Positions 29,116 to 38,030 of a stretch of 64,000 bases of DNA are shown here, in pieces. This DNA is from Ruminococcus flavefaciens (GTDB lineage Bacteria; Bacillota; Clostridia; Oscillospirales; Ruminococcaceae). Under the pieces are notes generated by a model that was not told the DNA's origin, did not search any database, and saw nothing but the letters and a program-made list of their open reading frames with translations. The position numbers and the translations under genes were made by a program. The DNA is taken from positions 235,940-299,939 of the forward strand of contig JAMPGO010000001.1 in assembly GCA_023663905.1 (NCBI GenBank), in the 5' to 3' direction. Positions within the stretch are counted from its first letter, which is position 1. Every line of letters starts with the position of its first letter.

Positions 29116-29118
29116 GCT

Positions 29119-30567
29119 ATGAAAAAACAGGTTTTTAATCCTTTTTTACCGCTTGATGAATACATTCCCGACGGCGAACCGCATATTTTCGGCGACAGGG
29201 TATATCTTTACGGCTCGCACGACTATGAGGGCGGATATACTTTCTGTATGGGCGATTACACGGTCTATTCAGCTCCTGTTGATGATTTGACGGACTGGCA
29301 TTGCGAGGGTGTGATATACAGCGCAAAACAAGACCCTGACTACAGCGACAAGAGGAAGTATATGTACGCACCCGACGTTGTGCAGGGCAATGACGGCAGA
29401 TATTATTTATACTACTGTCTGTCGGGCGAATACGGTTTCGGCGGATATTTCGGACCAATATCCGTCGCCGTGTGCGATAATCCTGCGGGAAAATACGAGT
29501 ATCTCGGCTATATCCGCTATCCCGACGGCAGACCTATGAAGAAGTACGTCTGCTTCGACCCGTGCGCCTTCAACGACAACGGCACGATACGTATCTATTA
29601 CGGCACGCAGTATATGGGCGAAAGCAATGATATTCTTGCGAACGATTCGGAAAAGCTTGCCGACGTTATGGAGCGTTATAACAAGACCGCTGAAGAAATT
29701 CTCGGCACACCTGATAACGTCAACGGTGCGTGTATGGTTGTGCTTGAGGACGATATGCTTACCGCAAAAGAAGACGCACGTCATATTATTCCGTATGAAG
29801 CGGATTTCGGCGGTCACGAATTTTTTGAAGCAAGTTCTATGCGTAAAGTCGGAGACAAGTATTACTTTATATTCTCCTCGCAGAAAAACCACGAGCTTTG
29901 CTATGCCGTCAGCGATTACCCCGACAGGGATTTTGTCTACGGCGGTACGATTGTTTCAAACGGCGACGTGGGAATCAACGGTATTTCCGACGAAAACCGT
30001 ATGAATATGACAGGTACAACTCACGGAAGCATTATTGAAATAAATAATCAGTGGTATGTATTCTATCACAGGCTCACACACAAATCCGACTACAGCAGAC
30101 AGGCTTGTGCCGAGAAGATTTATATCTCTGCTGACGGAAGTATTTCACAGGCGGAAATTACGAGCTGTGGGCTGAATAACGGTGCGCTCAGGGCAGAAGG
30201 TCGCTATCCTGCCGTGATTGCCTGTCATATCACCAACGGAAATATGCCTCACGGCTCAAACAGCATTTTCGATACTTCTTTTCCCAATGTCAATCACAGG
30301 GATGGCGAGAGGTTTATTGCGGAAATAAGCGGACAGACCCTTATAAGATTCAGGTATTTTTCGGGAAGTCCGAGAAAAATCGGCATTTCTTATCGTGGAG
30401 CAGGTTCGGGAGAAGTTAAAATAAACGGCGTGTTATGTGAAATTTCGCCTGCGGAAAACTGGACTGATATTGCTGTTACGGCTGAAAAAACAGGCGGAGA
30501 ATTTGACGTTGCGCTTGAATTTTCCGTTTCGGGAATCACAGAGCTTAATGAGCTGTTTTTTGAGTAA
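29119..30567 (+). CDS. Cytoplasmic glycoside hydrolase family 43
   Basis: 482 residues, no signal peptide, so it acts on imported oligosaccharides. The five-bladed propeller of GH43 is clear: catalytic base Asp18 (PDGEPHIFGDRVYLYGSHD), pKa-tuning Asp147 (CFDPCAFNDNG) and general acid Glu237 (EFFEASSMRKVGDKYY). The C-terminal ~110 residues form a beta-sandwich-like accessory region. Typical activities are beta-xylosidase, alpha-L-arabinofuranosidase or exo-galactosidase; which one cannot be told. With the extracellular pectate lyase it fits plant cell-wall use. Confidence 0.85.
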   Translation: MKKQVFNPFLPLDEYIPDGEPHIFGDRVYLYGSHDYEGGYTFCMGDYTVYSAPVDDLTDWHCEGVIYSAKQDPDYSDKRKYMYAPDVVQGNDGRYYLYYCLSGEYGFGGYFGPISVAVCDNPAGKYEYLGYIRYPDGRPMKKYVCFDPCAFNDNGTIRIYYGTQYMGESNDILANDSEKLADVMERYNKTAEEILGTPDNVNGACMVVLEDDMLTAKEDARHIIPYEADFGGHEFFEASSMRKVGDKYYFIFSSQKNHELCYAVSDYPDRDFVYGGTIVSNGDVGINGISDENRMNMTGTTHGSIIEINNQWYVFYHRLTHKSDYSRQACAEKIYISADGSISQAEITSCGLNNGALRAEGRYPAVIACHITNGNMPHGSNSIFDTSFPNVNHRDGERFIAEISGQTLIRFRYFSGSPRKIGISYRGAGSGEVKINGVLCEISPAENWTDIAVTAEKTGGEFDVALEFSVSGITELNELFFE

Positions 30568-30643
30568 AAACGGCGAAAAAGTTATGCTTTGAATTTTATG
30601 TTTTGTATGATTATTGGAAAATCGCAGAAAATTTGAATAACTA

Positions 30644-30672
30644 TTGACTTTTTGAAAATAAAGTGATATTAT
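30644..30672 (+). promoter_or_regulatory. Sigma-A promoter of the Wzz-like gene
   Basis: TTGACT (30644-30649), 17 bases, TATTAT (30667-30672). No clear terminator for the GH43 gene is seen in 30568-30643. Confidence 0.75.
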
Positions 30673-30732
30673 TATTAAAGTCGGATTTTATCTGACGTTT
30701 CCAAAACATCTATGACAAAACAGGAGGTAAAA

Positions 30733-32244
30733 ATGGCAAAAAAAGATGAGCGTAATGTGAACATTGTGATAAAGAATCCGGATGAAGAACAGCGGGAAAT
30801 AGTCATTTCGCTGACGACCCTGATTAATAAGCTCAGGAAATATCTTTTGATATGGATAGTTACAGCAGTTGTTTTTGTCGGTCTCGCATTCGGATATTCA
30901 GGAGTTACAACGCACGTTAACAAGGCTTCCCTGCACGCACTTGTCGGATTTTCATACGACGGAATCGAAAAGGGCATTGACCCTGCGGGAAATACTTTTG
31001 ACCCTTATTCAATCAAGAATCCGGCTGTTATCGAAAATGCCCTCACTTCTCTCGGTATGAATATCGAAGAGCTTGAGAATATCAGACAGGGAATCACCAT
31101 CTACGGTGTTACTCCGAAGGACGCTATCAGGCGACTTACCGTATACAGCGACGTTCTTGATACAAACGGAAGCGTAACTGCCGCCGAAAAGATTCTTGAA
31201 ACAACATATTTCCCTACACAGTATCACGTTTATTTCAACTACAGCAACACAACTTTCAGCGATGACGAAGCGCTTGAAGTAATCAACGCAATACTCAACC
31301 AGTATAATGATTATTTCTATGAGACATACGGCTATAATGAATCAATCGGAAACGCTGTTACAATCATCGATTACAACGACTATGATTATTCCGAAGCAAT
31401 CGACCTTTTTGACAGCAGTCTGTCAATCCTGAAGAGCTATGTCAAAAAGCTTGCGAACGAGGACCAGACCCGTTTCCGTTCGTCTGCAACAGGCTATACT
31501 TTTTCTGACTTGTATCAGGCAATAGATACTGTTGATACCCTTGACCTTGACAAGATTTCTTCTTATGTTACTGTAAATAATCTTACAAAGGACAAGGAAT
31601 CTGCGCTTGCTTACTATGAGTACAGAATAAAATCTCTTACACGTCTCAAAACCCAGTATGAGGAAGAGATAAAGTCCTATGAGGCTTCTATTGCGAGCTA
31701 TGAAAAAGACCAGATTCTTGTATTCGGCGCAGGTTCGGATGATACAAACACACAGTCAACGCTTGCTTCACAGCAGTATGACAAGATGATTGATGAGAAG
31801 AATCAGATTGTTGTGAGCCTTGCCGAGACCAAGCAGAATATAAGCTATTTCAAGGAACGTCAGGAGGCTCTCAAGAGCAACAGCGTCGGTTCTTCTGCAA
31901 AAATCGAGAAGGTTGAATCTGATTTTGCCTCGCTCAATGAAAAAGTCAACAATCTTATAAATCTTGTTGCCGATACTTCTGAGGACTACTATAAGAACGT
32001 AACATTCAAGAACGCATACAACGTACTTGTACCAGCAACAAACACATCTTCCGATAAGGTTGAGCGTGTAATTGAGAATGCGAAAATGCCTGCTATTATA
32101 CTCGAAGCCATTGCCCTCGTGGTATACTTTGCAGTTGCATTTATTGAAGCGTTCATTACTGACAGCAAGAGAAGAAAAGCTATGCTTGCCGAAGCAGAAT
32201 CGTCCGATAAAGATGACGACGACGATGAAAAATCAGATAAATAA
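30733..32244 (+). CDS. Wzz-like chain-length/polysaccharide co-polymerase family membrane protein
   Basis: 503 residues from the ATG at 30733, five bases after a perfect AGGAGG; an in-frame ATG at 30712 lies before that site. One membrane helix near 38-57, a large extracytoplasmic region with coiled-coil segments (about 290-390), and a second helix near 452-475, then an acidic Asp/Lys tail. This two-helix hairpin plan matches Wzz/CapA-type proteins that set polysaccharide chain length. There is no BY-kinase, glycosyltransferase or flippase beside it, so its pathway is unclear. Confidence 0.72.
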   Translation: MAKKDERNVNIVIKNPDEEQREIVISLTTLINKLRKYLLIWIVTAVVFVGLAFGYSGVTTHVNKASLHALVGFSYDGIEKGIDPAGNTFDPYSIKNPAVIENALTSLGMNIEELENIRQGITIYGVTPKDAIRRLTVYSDVLDTNGSVTAAEKILETTYFPTQYHVYFNYSNTTFSDDEALEVINAILNQYNDYFYETYGYNESIGNAVTIIDYNDYDYSEAIDLFDSSLSILKSYVKKLANEDQTRFRSSATGYTFSDLYQAIDTVDTLDLDKISSYVTVNNLTKDKESALAYYEYRIKSLTRLKTQYEEEIKSYEASIASYEKDQILVFGAGSDDTNTQSTLASQQYDKMIDEKNQIVVSLAETKQNISYFKERQEALKSNSVGSSAKIEKVESDFASLNEKVNNLINLVADTSEDYYKNVTFKNAYNVLVPATNTSSDKVERVIENAKMPAIILEAIALVVYFAVAFIEAFITDSKRRKAMLAEAESSDKDDDDDEKSDK

Positions 32245-32279
32245 ATTGATAAAGAACAACAGAAAGAAAAAATATATTC

Positions 32280-32312
32280 GGGACTGCCGTATCTGCGACA
32301 GTCCCATTATTT
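32280..32312. terminator. Stem-loop terminator between the Wzz-like gene and spoVAE
   Basis: A 7-bp stem GGGACTG/CAGTCCC (32280-32286 with 32299-32305) with a 12-base loop, and moderate T-rich tails on either side, lies between convergent genes. Confidence 0.65.
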
Positions 32313-32670
32313 ATGCCTTATCTTTTTGTCTGAAAATCAGGGAAGCACCAAGTCCTGCAAGCAGTGCGGCGGTTATTCCTGCCGACGAAGCAGTCAGTCC
32401 TCCTGTAAAGATTCCGACGAAGCCGTCCTTGTCAACATTGTCACGCACACCGTCCGCAAGAAGATGACCGAAGCCCGTGAGCGGAACTGTCGCACCTGCT
32501 CCTGCGAAATCGGCGACAGGCTGATAGATTCCCACAGCCGAGAGGAAAACTCCTGCAACAACAAATCCCGTCAGTATTCTCGCCGGAGTAAGTTTTGTAT
32601 AGTCAATCAGAAGCTGACCTACCGCACAGATAATACCACCGACCATAAAAGCCTTTAAAATATCAATCAT
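32311..32670 (-). CDS. spoVAE: Stage V sporulation protein AE (SpoVAEb type)
   Basis: 119 residues, several hydrophobic segments; the segments GGIICAVGQLLIDYTKLTPARIL and GFGHLLADGVRDNVDKDGF (shortened here to key parts: Gly-rich first helix, TPARIL, central GFG and D-K-D-G) are typical of SpoVAE(b). It belongs to the spore membrane channel that moves dipicolinic acid. It begins three bases after spoVAD. Confidence 0.88.
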   Translation of the reverse strand: MIDILKAFMVGGIICAVGQLLIDYTKLTPARILTGFVVAGVFLSAVGIYQPVADFAGAGATVPLTGFGHLLADGVRDNVDKDGFVGIFTGGLTASSAGITAALLAGLGASLIFRQKDKA

Positions 32671-32673
32671 AAT

Positions 32674-33678
32674 TTACCTCCTTATATGGACAAGATGAGC
32701 GACGGCAGGAATACTTTCGCCCTGCTGAACCGACATTGTTGACATAAGCGCACCTGTTGCAATGAAAAGCATATTTTTTATTTCATTACGTTCGAGCATA
32801 GGCAGGAAATGACCGCACAGCACGCTTGCACTGCACCCACATCCCGAACCTCCGCAGTGTGTATCCTGCGTATCGCTGTCAAAAATCAGCACACCGCAGT
32901 CCCTGTGTTTTTTTGAGATGTCAATTCCCTGCTTTTGCAGAAGCTCCACAAGAAGAGTGCTTCCCACAGCACCCAAATCGCCAGTAACAATAAGGTCATA
33001 GTCGTCGGGCGATGTCTGTGTAGCCTGTAAATAGCGCTGGATAGTTGCCGAAGCAGCAGGAGCCATTGCGCTACCCATATTTGTTATATCAGTCACGCCC
33101 ATATCCGATATTCTGCCGATACAACAGCCGTAAATTTCGGAATTTCCCTCACCTGACAGTATAACAGCACCCGATGCGGTACACGTCCACTGTGAAGTAG
33201 GAGTACGCTGACCGCCGTATGATAAGGGCGCACGGAACTGACGTTCAGCGGTTGAGAAGTGGGAAGAAGTGACGGCGACGGAACGTTTTGAAGCTCCTGA
33301 TTCGAGAGTGAGCGAGGCTGTAATAAGTCCCTCCGCTATTGTTGAGCAAGCGCCGTACAGTCCGAGAAACGGAATCGAAAGCTCACGCAGTCCGTATGAA
33401 GAGCCTGTGCATTGATTTATCAAATCTCCTGCGCAGATAATGTCAATATCTTCTTTGGTGAGATTTTTTTTGCGGACTGCAAGGCTGACGGCTTCGAGCT
33501 GGAATTTACTTTCTGCCTGTTCCCAGGTCTGCTGACCGAAATGGCTGTCGCTTACAACCTCGTCAAAGCAGTCGCCCAGAGGACCTTGCCCCTCTTTTTC
33601 ACCGACAACAGCGGCATAGCTCTCGATTTTTACGGAAGAATCGAGCAGAAAAACTCCCTGAGACAAATATTTTGCCAT
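32674..33678 (-). CDS. spoVAD: Stage V sporulation protein AD
   Basis: 334 residues of the thiolase-like SpoVAD family (ADLINQCTGSSYGLREL-type centre seen as GDLINQCTGSSYG; GACSTIAEGLI; DTHCGGSGCGCSA). SpoVAD binds dipicolinic acid for uptake into the developing spore. A CCGGAGG site precedes the ATG. spoVAC, which normally precedes it, is absent; the next gene upstream is divergent. No sporulation-sigma promoter could be assigned with confidence in 33679-33766. Confidence 0.92.
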   Translation of the reverse strand: MAKYLSQGVFLLDSSVKIESYAAVVGEKEGQGPLGDCFDEVVSDSHFGQQTWEQAESKFQLEAVSLAVRKKNLTKEDIDIICAGDLINQCTGSSYGLRELSIPFLGLYGACSTIAEGLITASLTLESGASKRSVAVTSSHFSTAERQFRAPLSYGGQRTPTSQWTCTASGAVILSGEGNSEIYGCCIGRISDMGVTDITNMGSAMAPAASATIQRYLQATQTSPDDYDLIVTGDLGAVGSTLLVELLQKQGIDISKKHRDCGVLIFDSDTQDTHCGGSGCGCSASVLCGHFLPMLERNEIKNMLFIATGALMSTMSVQQGESIPAVAHLVHIRR

Positions 33679-33766
33679 TGTTAAACCTCCGGAATAGTGA
33701 TTTATATATGATATTATTTCATAAAAAATACAAATTATACACGGTTTACAGCGGTTCTCATTTCTG

Positions 33767-33795
33767 TTGACAATACGGCTGAATTATGATATAAT
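33767..33795 (+). promoter_or_regulatory. Perfect consensus sigma-A promoter
   Basis: TTGACA (33767-33772), exactly 17 bases, TATAAT (33790-33795), 35 bases before the ATG of a short unknown gene. It should be a strong promoter. Confidence 0.9.
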
Positions 33796-33829
33796 TATAC
33801 AAAACAAAAACAGCAAAGGATGTGTGTTT

Positions 33830-34261
33830 ATGTCAGAAAAATTAACCGACTGGCAGATGATAGCAGGGCTTTACAGAAAAGTTGCGGAGAGTACCGATAT
33901 ATCAGGGCAGGCAGTTGACCTTGCCGTAGGAACGAAGCTGTCGTTTATGGTCAAGGAAGGTGCGGAGGCGATAGCATCCGTGACAGGTTCGGCGCAGGAA
34001 ACAGCGGACGGCTATAATTATCAGCTTGCCATTATGAGACGTGACGGCAACCACTATTTTGTCATCTTTCCCGATACTGAAACGGCGGCGGCACTCGGCA
34101 CAGGCTATACTAAATGCAAAGTCGAAGAGCTTCTCAGGCTTATATACAATACTCCACAGATGAGAGGAATACAGCTTGTTATTGATTATGACAAGGAGAC
34201 GAAGAAATTCGTCACAGGTGAAATAACAAAGAATATGGCGGTAATTGCACTGGGCATATAA
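33830..34261 (+). CDS. Unknown small cytoplasmic protein with a strong promoter
   Basis: 143 residues from the ATG at 33830 (AAAGGA upstream). An in-frame ATG-like start further upstream would lie inside the promoter and is ruled out. The protein mixes helical and beta segments (YQLAIMRRDGNHYFVIFPDTETAAALG) and faintly recalls SseB-like domains; I would not assign this. It has no signal peptide or membrane helix. Its consensus promoter implies constitutive, high expression as a single gene. Confidence 0.72.
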   Translation: MSEKLTDWQMIAGLYRKVAESTDISGQAVDLAVGTKLSFMVKEGAEAIASVTGSAQETADGYNYQLAIMRRDGNHYFVIFPDTETAAALGTGYTKCKVEELLRLIYNTPQMRGIQLVIDYDKETKKFVTGEITKNMAVIALGI

Positions 34262-34286
34262 AAAAAGTCCCTGAATGAATCAGGGA
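34261..34286 (-). terminator. Intrinsic terminator of the XRE regulator gene
   Basis: A perfect 7-bp stem TCCCTGA/TCAGGGA with a 5-base loop; on the minus strand it is followed by CTTTTTTA. On the plus strand there is no T-run. Confidence 0.82.
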
Positions 34287-34294
34287 AAAGGTTA

Positions 34295-35017
34295 TCAGAA
34301 TTTATCATCACCGCTGTGGTATTTTTTGCGTGTTCTTGCAATACTCTCCTCGCTTCTCTTTATGAGGTTGAGCAGTGAGGAAGAATACTGTGCGTAATCT
34401 TTCTGAAGCGTTGAAGTTGTAATATAGAGCGTATCGAAATTGTCAACACAGTCGTTTCCGTCGAGGGCAATACCGCAGGAGGCGGATTTTATATCGGCTT
34501 CGCTCATCGAGATAATAGCGTTTGCGCTGTCGTTTGCGATTACTTTGGGTATCCTGAAAAGCTTCTGGTCGTTGTGCGGATTGGCATTATAGACGATACG
34601 GAAGAGCTTGTACACCGAGAGCATAAGATAGCTGGAAACTTCCTTGATAAGCGTAATACTTCCTGCCTTCTGCGCAAGGCTGAAAAGCAGACTGATAGAG
34701 TTGTTTATAATGCGCCTGTTGAAGTTGATGATTTCGGGAGACGGCATTTTGAGATTATTGTTTCCGTCGTCGTCGGGAATATCTTCAATAGTGATAACTT
34801 TTCCCTCGGGTTCGGGTGTGCGACCGAGAAGATAATCGCAGGAAACGTTGTAATAATCGGCAATCTTTACAAGAAAATTGAGACCGCATTCACGGATACC
34901 CTTTTCGTAGTGGGAAAGCAGAGCCTGAGATATACCTAAATCGGCGGCAGCCTGTTTCTGACTGATGTGGCGCTCTTTTCTCTGAAGAGTGATAATACGT
35001 GCGAAATCTGAGTTCAT
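34295..35017 (-). CDS. XRE-family transcriptional regulator with large C-terminal domain
   Basis: 240 residues from the ATG at 35017. A perfect AGGAGG lies 11 bases before this ATG and only 5 before an in-frame TTG at 35023, so the start is uncertain by two residues. Residues about 5-65 form an HTH_XRE domain (ISQKQAAADLGISQALLSHYEKG; DYYNVSCDYLLGRT). The C-terminal 170 residues are helical and unknown, perhaps a ligand or dimer domain. Target not evident; the gene is monocistronic. Confidence 0.85.
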   Translation of the reverse strand: MNSDFARIITLQRKERHISQKQAAADLGISQALLSHYEKGIRECGLNFLVKIADYYNVSCDYLLGRTPEPEGKVITIEDIPDDDGNNNLKMPSPEIINFNRRIINNSISLLFSLAQKAGSITLIKEVSSYLMLSVYKLFRIVYNANPHNDQKLFRIPKVIANDSANAIISMSEADIKSASCGIALDGNDCVDNFDTLYITTSTLQKDYAQYSSSLLNLIKRSEESIARTRKKYHSGDDKF

Positions 35018-35167
35018 AAGCAAAAAATCCTCCTATAGATTTATCTGTTAACATTTAGTATATTTTATGTCCAATATTATTATAATACAAAATGTATAAT
35101 ATGTAAATATTAATATTATTCAAATTTGAGGTGCAAATCGGGCAATAATTTGTCGAAAGGAGACAAA

Positions 35168-35806
35168 ATGAAAGGTTACAGAATCAGCATTATCCGTCAC
35201 GGAATGACCGAAGCGAACGAGAGCGGAATATACATAGGCTCAACCGATATGCCTCTTTCGGGCAAGGGTGCAGGCGAGCTTGCTTCAAAAATGGACGAAT
35301 TTGACTATCCGTCAGTACAAAGAGTATACAGCTCACCGCTCAGCAGGTGCATTGAAACGGCGGAGATTTTATTCCCTGAAACCGAGCTTGTAAAGTCCGA
35401 CGGTATGCGTGAGATTAATTTAGGCGAATTTGAGGGCAAAACCGTCGCCGAGCTTCTGAATCGTGACGACTACAAAAACTGGCTTAAAGGCGGAAGAGAT
35501 ACACGACCTCCGAAGGGCGAGAGCCTTGACGAAATGACGGCGAGAACTTTTTCGGCGCTTCACAGTATCATCAACGATATGATGAGCGAGGGAATAACCC
35601 GTACCGCCATTATAACTCACGCAGGAATCATAACAAATCTGCTCACCTGTTTCGGTCTGCCGAAATACGACCCGAAATATCTGCAGGCAAAGGCAGGAGA
35701 GGGCTTTGATATTATGGTTACAACGCAGATGTGGCTTAATTCTCAGGCTTTTGAGATTCTCGGCTACTGTCCTTACGACAGAATCTCCGATGAGGAATAT
35801 GAATAA
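35168..35806 (+). CDS. Histidine phosphatase superfamily protein
   Basis: 212 residues from the ATG at 35168 (GAAAGGAG upstream). The RHG motif with the phospho-accepting His (IIRHGMTEAN), the second Arg/Glu region (SSPLSRCIETAEI; EINLGEFEGKT) and the late His (IITHAGII) are all present. This branch includes CobC-type alpha-ribazole phosphatases and general phosphoglycerate-mutase-like phosphatases. No cobalamin gene is adjacent, so the substrate is open. Confidence 0.85.
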   Translation: MKGYRISIIRHGMTEANESGIYIGSTDMPLSGKGAGELASKMDEFDYPSVQRVYSSPLSRCIETAEILFPETELVKSDGMREINLGEFEGKTVAELLNRDDYKNWLKGGRDTRPPKGESLDEMTARTFSALHSIINDMMSEGITRTAIITHAGIITNLLTCFGLPKYDPKYLQAKAGEGFDIMVTTQMWLNSQAFEILGYCPYDRISDEEYE

Positions 35807-35857
35807 CCGACCATAAATTTCATATAATAACAGCAAATCTTTATGGAGGTGTGCTGT

Positions 35858-36691
35858 GTGAAAACAATGGAACTTATCGGCTATTCACGGCGGAAAATCA
35901 AGGGCAGACGGAGGGAAGTCCTGCTTATGTGCCTTCCGCCGATATGTGCGGAGATGTTCTTCCGTCTTGCCGAAGCGACGGTATACAGCCTTATGCTTTA
36001 TTTCGGGGCATTCAGTCCTGCGGGGCTTTTTACGGGCGAGAGTATCGAACAGCTTGTTGTAGCTGTGGTGTTTACTTTTATACGCTGGATAATTTCCGCA
36101 CCGCTGTGGTGTGCAGCGGCTGTACGGCTTATGGAATTTGCAGGCGATACGGATAAAAAATCATCGTTTTCGGAACTGCTTCTGAATTGGCGGTTTATAA
36201 GGCGCAGTCTGTCGGCATTTTTTATGCAGAAGATTATATGCACAGTCACGCTTGCGCCGTCAGTTATCGCAGGGATATATACAATCCGCCTGATTTCATC
36301 CGACGCAGACAGCACACAGCTTTTCTGGGCTTCAAATACAGGCTGTATATGTATACTGCTGTTGCTGTTCTGGATTTCCCTGAAAATAAGCATAATGTCA
36401 GTGCCGTTTCTGCTTGCGGAATATCCGCAGAAAAGCGGAGCAGGAACAGTTTTTATGTCATTCCGCTTTATGAGAGGGCGCAGAAGGCTGTTTGTCGGAG
36501 CAGGAGCGGTATTTTTTATTCCGTTCCTTACGGTTATAGCGATACCGTTTATAATTCCCGAAATCGCATCGGTCTGTGCCACAGGGATTTCGATTTTCTT
36601 TAAAGAGGACGAATATGCACGCACAGTCCGACCCGAGCGTATCAGAAAACGGCTGTTTGCGAAAAAAATCAGACAGAGAGGTGAAACGTGA
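35858..36691 (+). CDS. Polytopic membrane protein of unknown function
   Basis: 277 residues from a GTG at 35858, eight bases after GGAGG; an ATG at 35843 overlaps that site. About five hydrophobic helices alternate with basic loops, with a strongly basic C-terminal tail (RPERIRKRLFAKKIRQR). The plan resembles DUF975-type integral membrane proteins, but I cannot confirm this. The GTGA overlap with the pseudouridine synthase gene indicates coupling. Confidence 0.68.
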   Translation: MKTMELIGYSRRKIKGRRREVLLMCLPPICAEMFFRLAEATVYSLMLYFGAFSPAGLFTGESIEQLVVAVVFTFIRWIISAPLWCAAAVRLMEFAGDTDKKSSFSELLLNWRFIRRSLSAFFMQKIICTVTLAPSVIAGIYTIRLISSDADSTQLFWASNTGCICILLLLFWISLKISIMSVPFLLAEYPQKSGAGTVFMSFRFMRGRRRLFVGAGAVFFIPFLTVIAIPFIIPEIASVCATGISIFFKEDEYARTVRPERIRKRLFAKKIRQRGET

Positions 36692-37545
36692 GCGAGCTTG
36701 TATTTATTGTTGATTCCGAAGAGCCTGTTACCGTGCAGGAATATCTCCGTGAAAAGTGCGGAGTATCACGACGGCTTTTGCAGAAGCTTAAAAACCGTGA
36801 CGGCGGACTTACCTGCAACGGCAGATTTATCCGCACGGTTGATAATGTTGTTATGGGCGATATTATAACGCTGAACAGCGACGAGAAGAACGAAATCGAG
36901 CCTAACGGAAATCTCAGGGCGGAAATCGTGTTCGAGGATGAGGGCATTGTTATTTTCAACAAGCCCAGCGGAATGCCTGTTCACCCGTCCGTCCGTCATC
37001 GTGATGATACGCTCGGAAATCTCTTTGCGTATCTCTATCCCGAGCTGACATTCCGTCCTGTCAACCGTCTTGACAAAGATACGTCGGGACTTTGTATTGT
37101 CGCAAAGAATCCGCATTCAGCGAATATATTGCAGGGCAGGTGCAGTAAGACCTACTATGCGGTAGTACACGGCGAAATAAACGGCGAGGGTACTGTAAAT
37201 GCACCGATAGCAAGGGCGCAGGAGAGTATAATCTTGCGCTGTGTGCGTGATGACGGACAGCAAGCCGTTACGCACTACAGGAGTATAAAATCGGGCGGAA
37301 AATATACGCTTTTGGAAATAAATCTTGAAACAGGACGTACTCACCAGATAAGGGTACACTTCGCCCACATCGGTCACGCACTTGCAGGCGATGACTTATA
37401 CGGCGGACTCCGTGACGATATTTCACGGCAGGCGCTTCACTGCGGAAAAATAGCATTCAGTCCGCACGGAACGGATGAGCGCATAACAGTATGCGCAGAA
37501 CTTCCGCAGGATATTACTGATTTACTTAAAGGAGAATTATTATGA
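36688..37545 (+). CDS. RluA/RluD-family pseudouridine synthase
   Basis: 285 residues. An N-terminal S4-like domain (VTVQEYLREKCGVSRRLLQKLK) precedes the catalytic domain, with Asp129 in the RPVNRLDKDTSGL motif and the later LETGRTHQIRVHFAHIGH motif. It isomerises uridines in rRNA or tRNA; which site cannot be told. Its start is GTG, overlapping the upstream TGA; its TGA-like end overlaps the luxS ATG by four bases. Confidence 0.9.
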   Translation: MSELVFIVDSEEPVTVQEYLREKCGVSRRLLQKLKNRDGGLTCNGRFIRTVDNVVMGDIITLNSDEKNEIEPNGNLRAEIVFEDEGIVIFNKPSGMPVHPSVRHRDDTLGNLFAYLYPELTFRPVNRLDKDTSGLCIVAKNPHSANILQGRCSKTYYAVVHGEINGEGTVNAPIARAQESIILRCVRDDGQQAVTHYRSIKSGGKYTLLEINLETGRTHQIRVHFAHIGHALAGDDLYGGLRDDISRQALHCGKIAFSPHGTDERITVCAELPQDITDLLKGELL

Positions 37546-38015
37546 AGAAAATAGCAAGTTTTCAGGTTGACCACACAAAATTCGGCATAGGAATGTACAT
37601 ATCACGTATTGACGGCGATATTGTCACATATGATGTCCGTATGGTGAAGCCGAACGGCGGAGTATATATCTCAAATCCGTCGCTCCACACAATCGAACAT
37701 CTTTTTGCGACCTATGCAAGAAGCAGTAAGTACAGCGACAGTATAATCTATGTAGGACCAATGGGCTGTCGTACGGGATTCTACCTTATTACAAGGGACG
37801 ATATGTCGGGAAGCGAAGCTATACAGCTTGTCCGTGACGCATATAAATTCGTCTCTGAATATGAGGGTGAAATTCCCGGAAACAGCATTGAAGAGTGCGG
37901 AAATTATCTTGAACACGATTTGGAATCGGCAAGAAAAGATGTTCTGCCATTGCTTGACAGGCTCAGCGGATATACGGAGGAAATGTTGCAGTACAGCTAT
38001 CATACAGGCGAATAA
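37542..38015 (+). CDS. luxS: S-ribosylhomocysteine lyase LuxS
   Basis: 157 residues, the family's usual length. Iron ligands His49 and His53 lie in HTIEHL with catalytic Glu52; Cys76 in GPMGCRTGFYLI and the third ligand Cys119 in EECGNY are all present. LuxS splits S-ribosylhomocysteine into homocysteine and DPD, the AI-2 precursor, in methyl-cycle detoxification. No pfs/mtnN gene lies beside it. It overlaps the pseudouridine synthase gene by four bases. Confidence 0.93.
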   Translation: MKKIASFQVDHTKFGIGMYISRIDGDIVTYDVRMVKPNGGVYISNPSLHTIEHLFATYARSSKYSDSIIYVGPMGCRTGFYLITRDDMSGSEAIQLVRDAYKFVSEYEGEIPGNSIEECGNYLEHDLESARKDVLPLLDRLSGYTEEMLQYSYHTGE

Positions 38016-38030
38016 AGGAGAGTGCTTATT

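Noticed and set aside
33679..33766. Sporulation sigma (G or F) promoter before spoVAD
   Set aside because: Partial matches only; no pair of boxes with right spacing was convincing.
33767..33829. Earlier start for the small unknown gene
   Set aside because: It would place the start codon inside the promoter hexamers.
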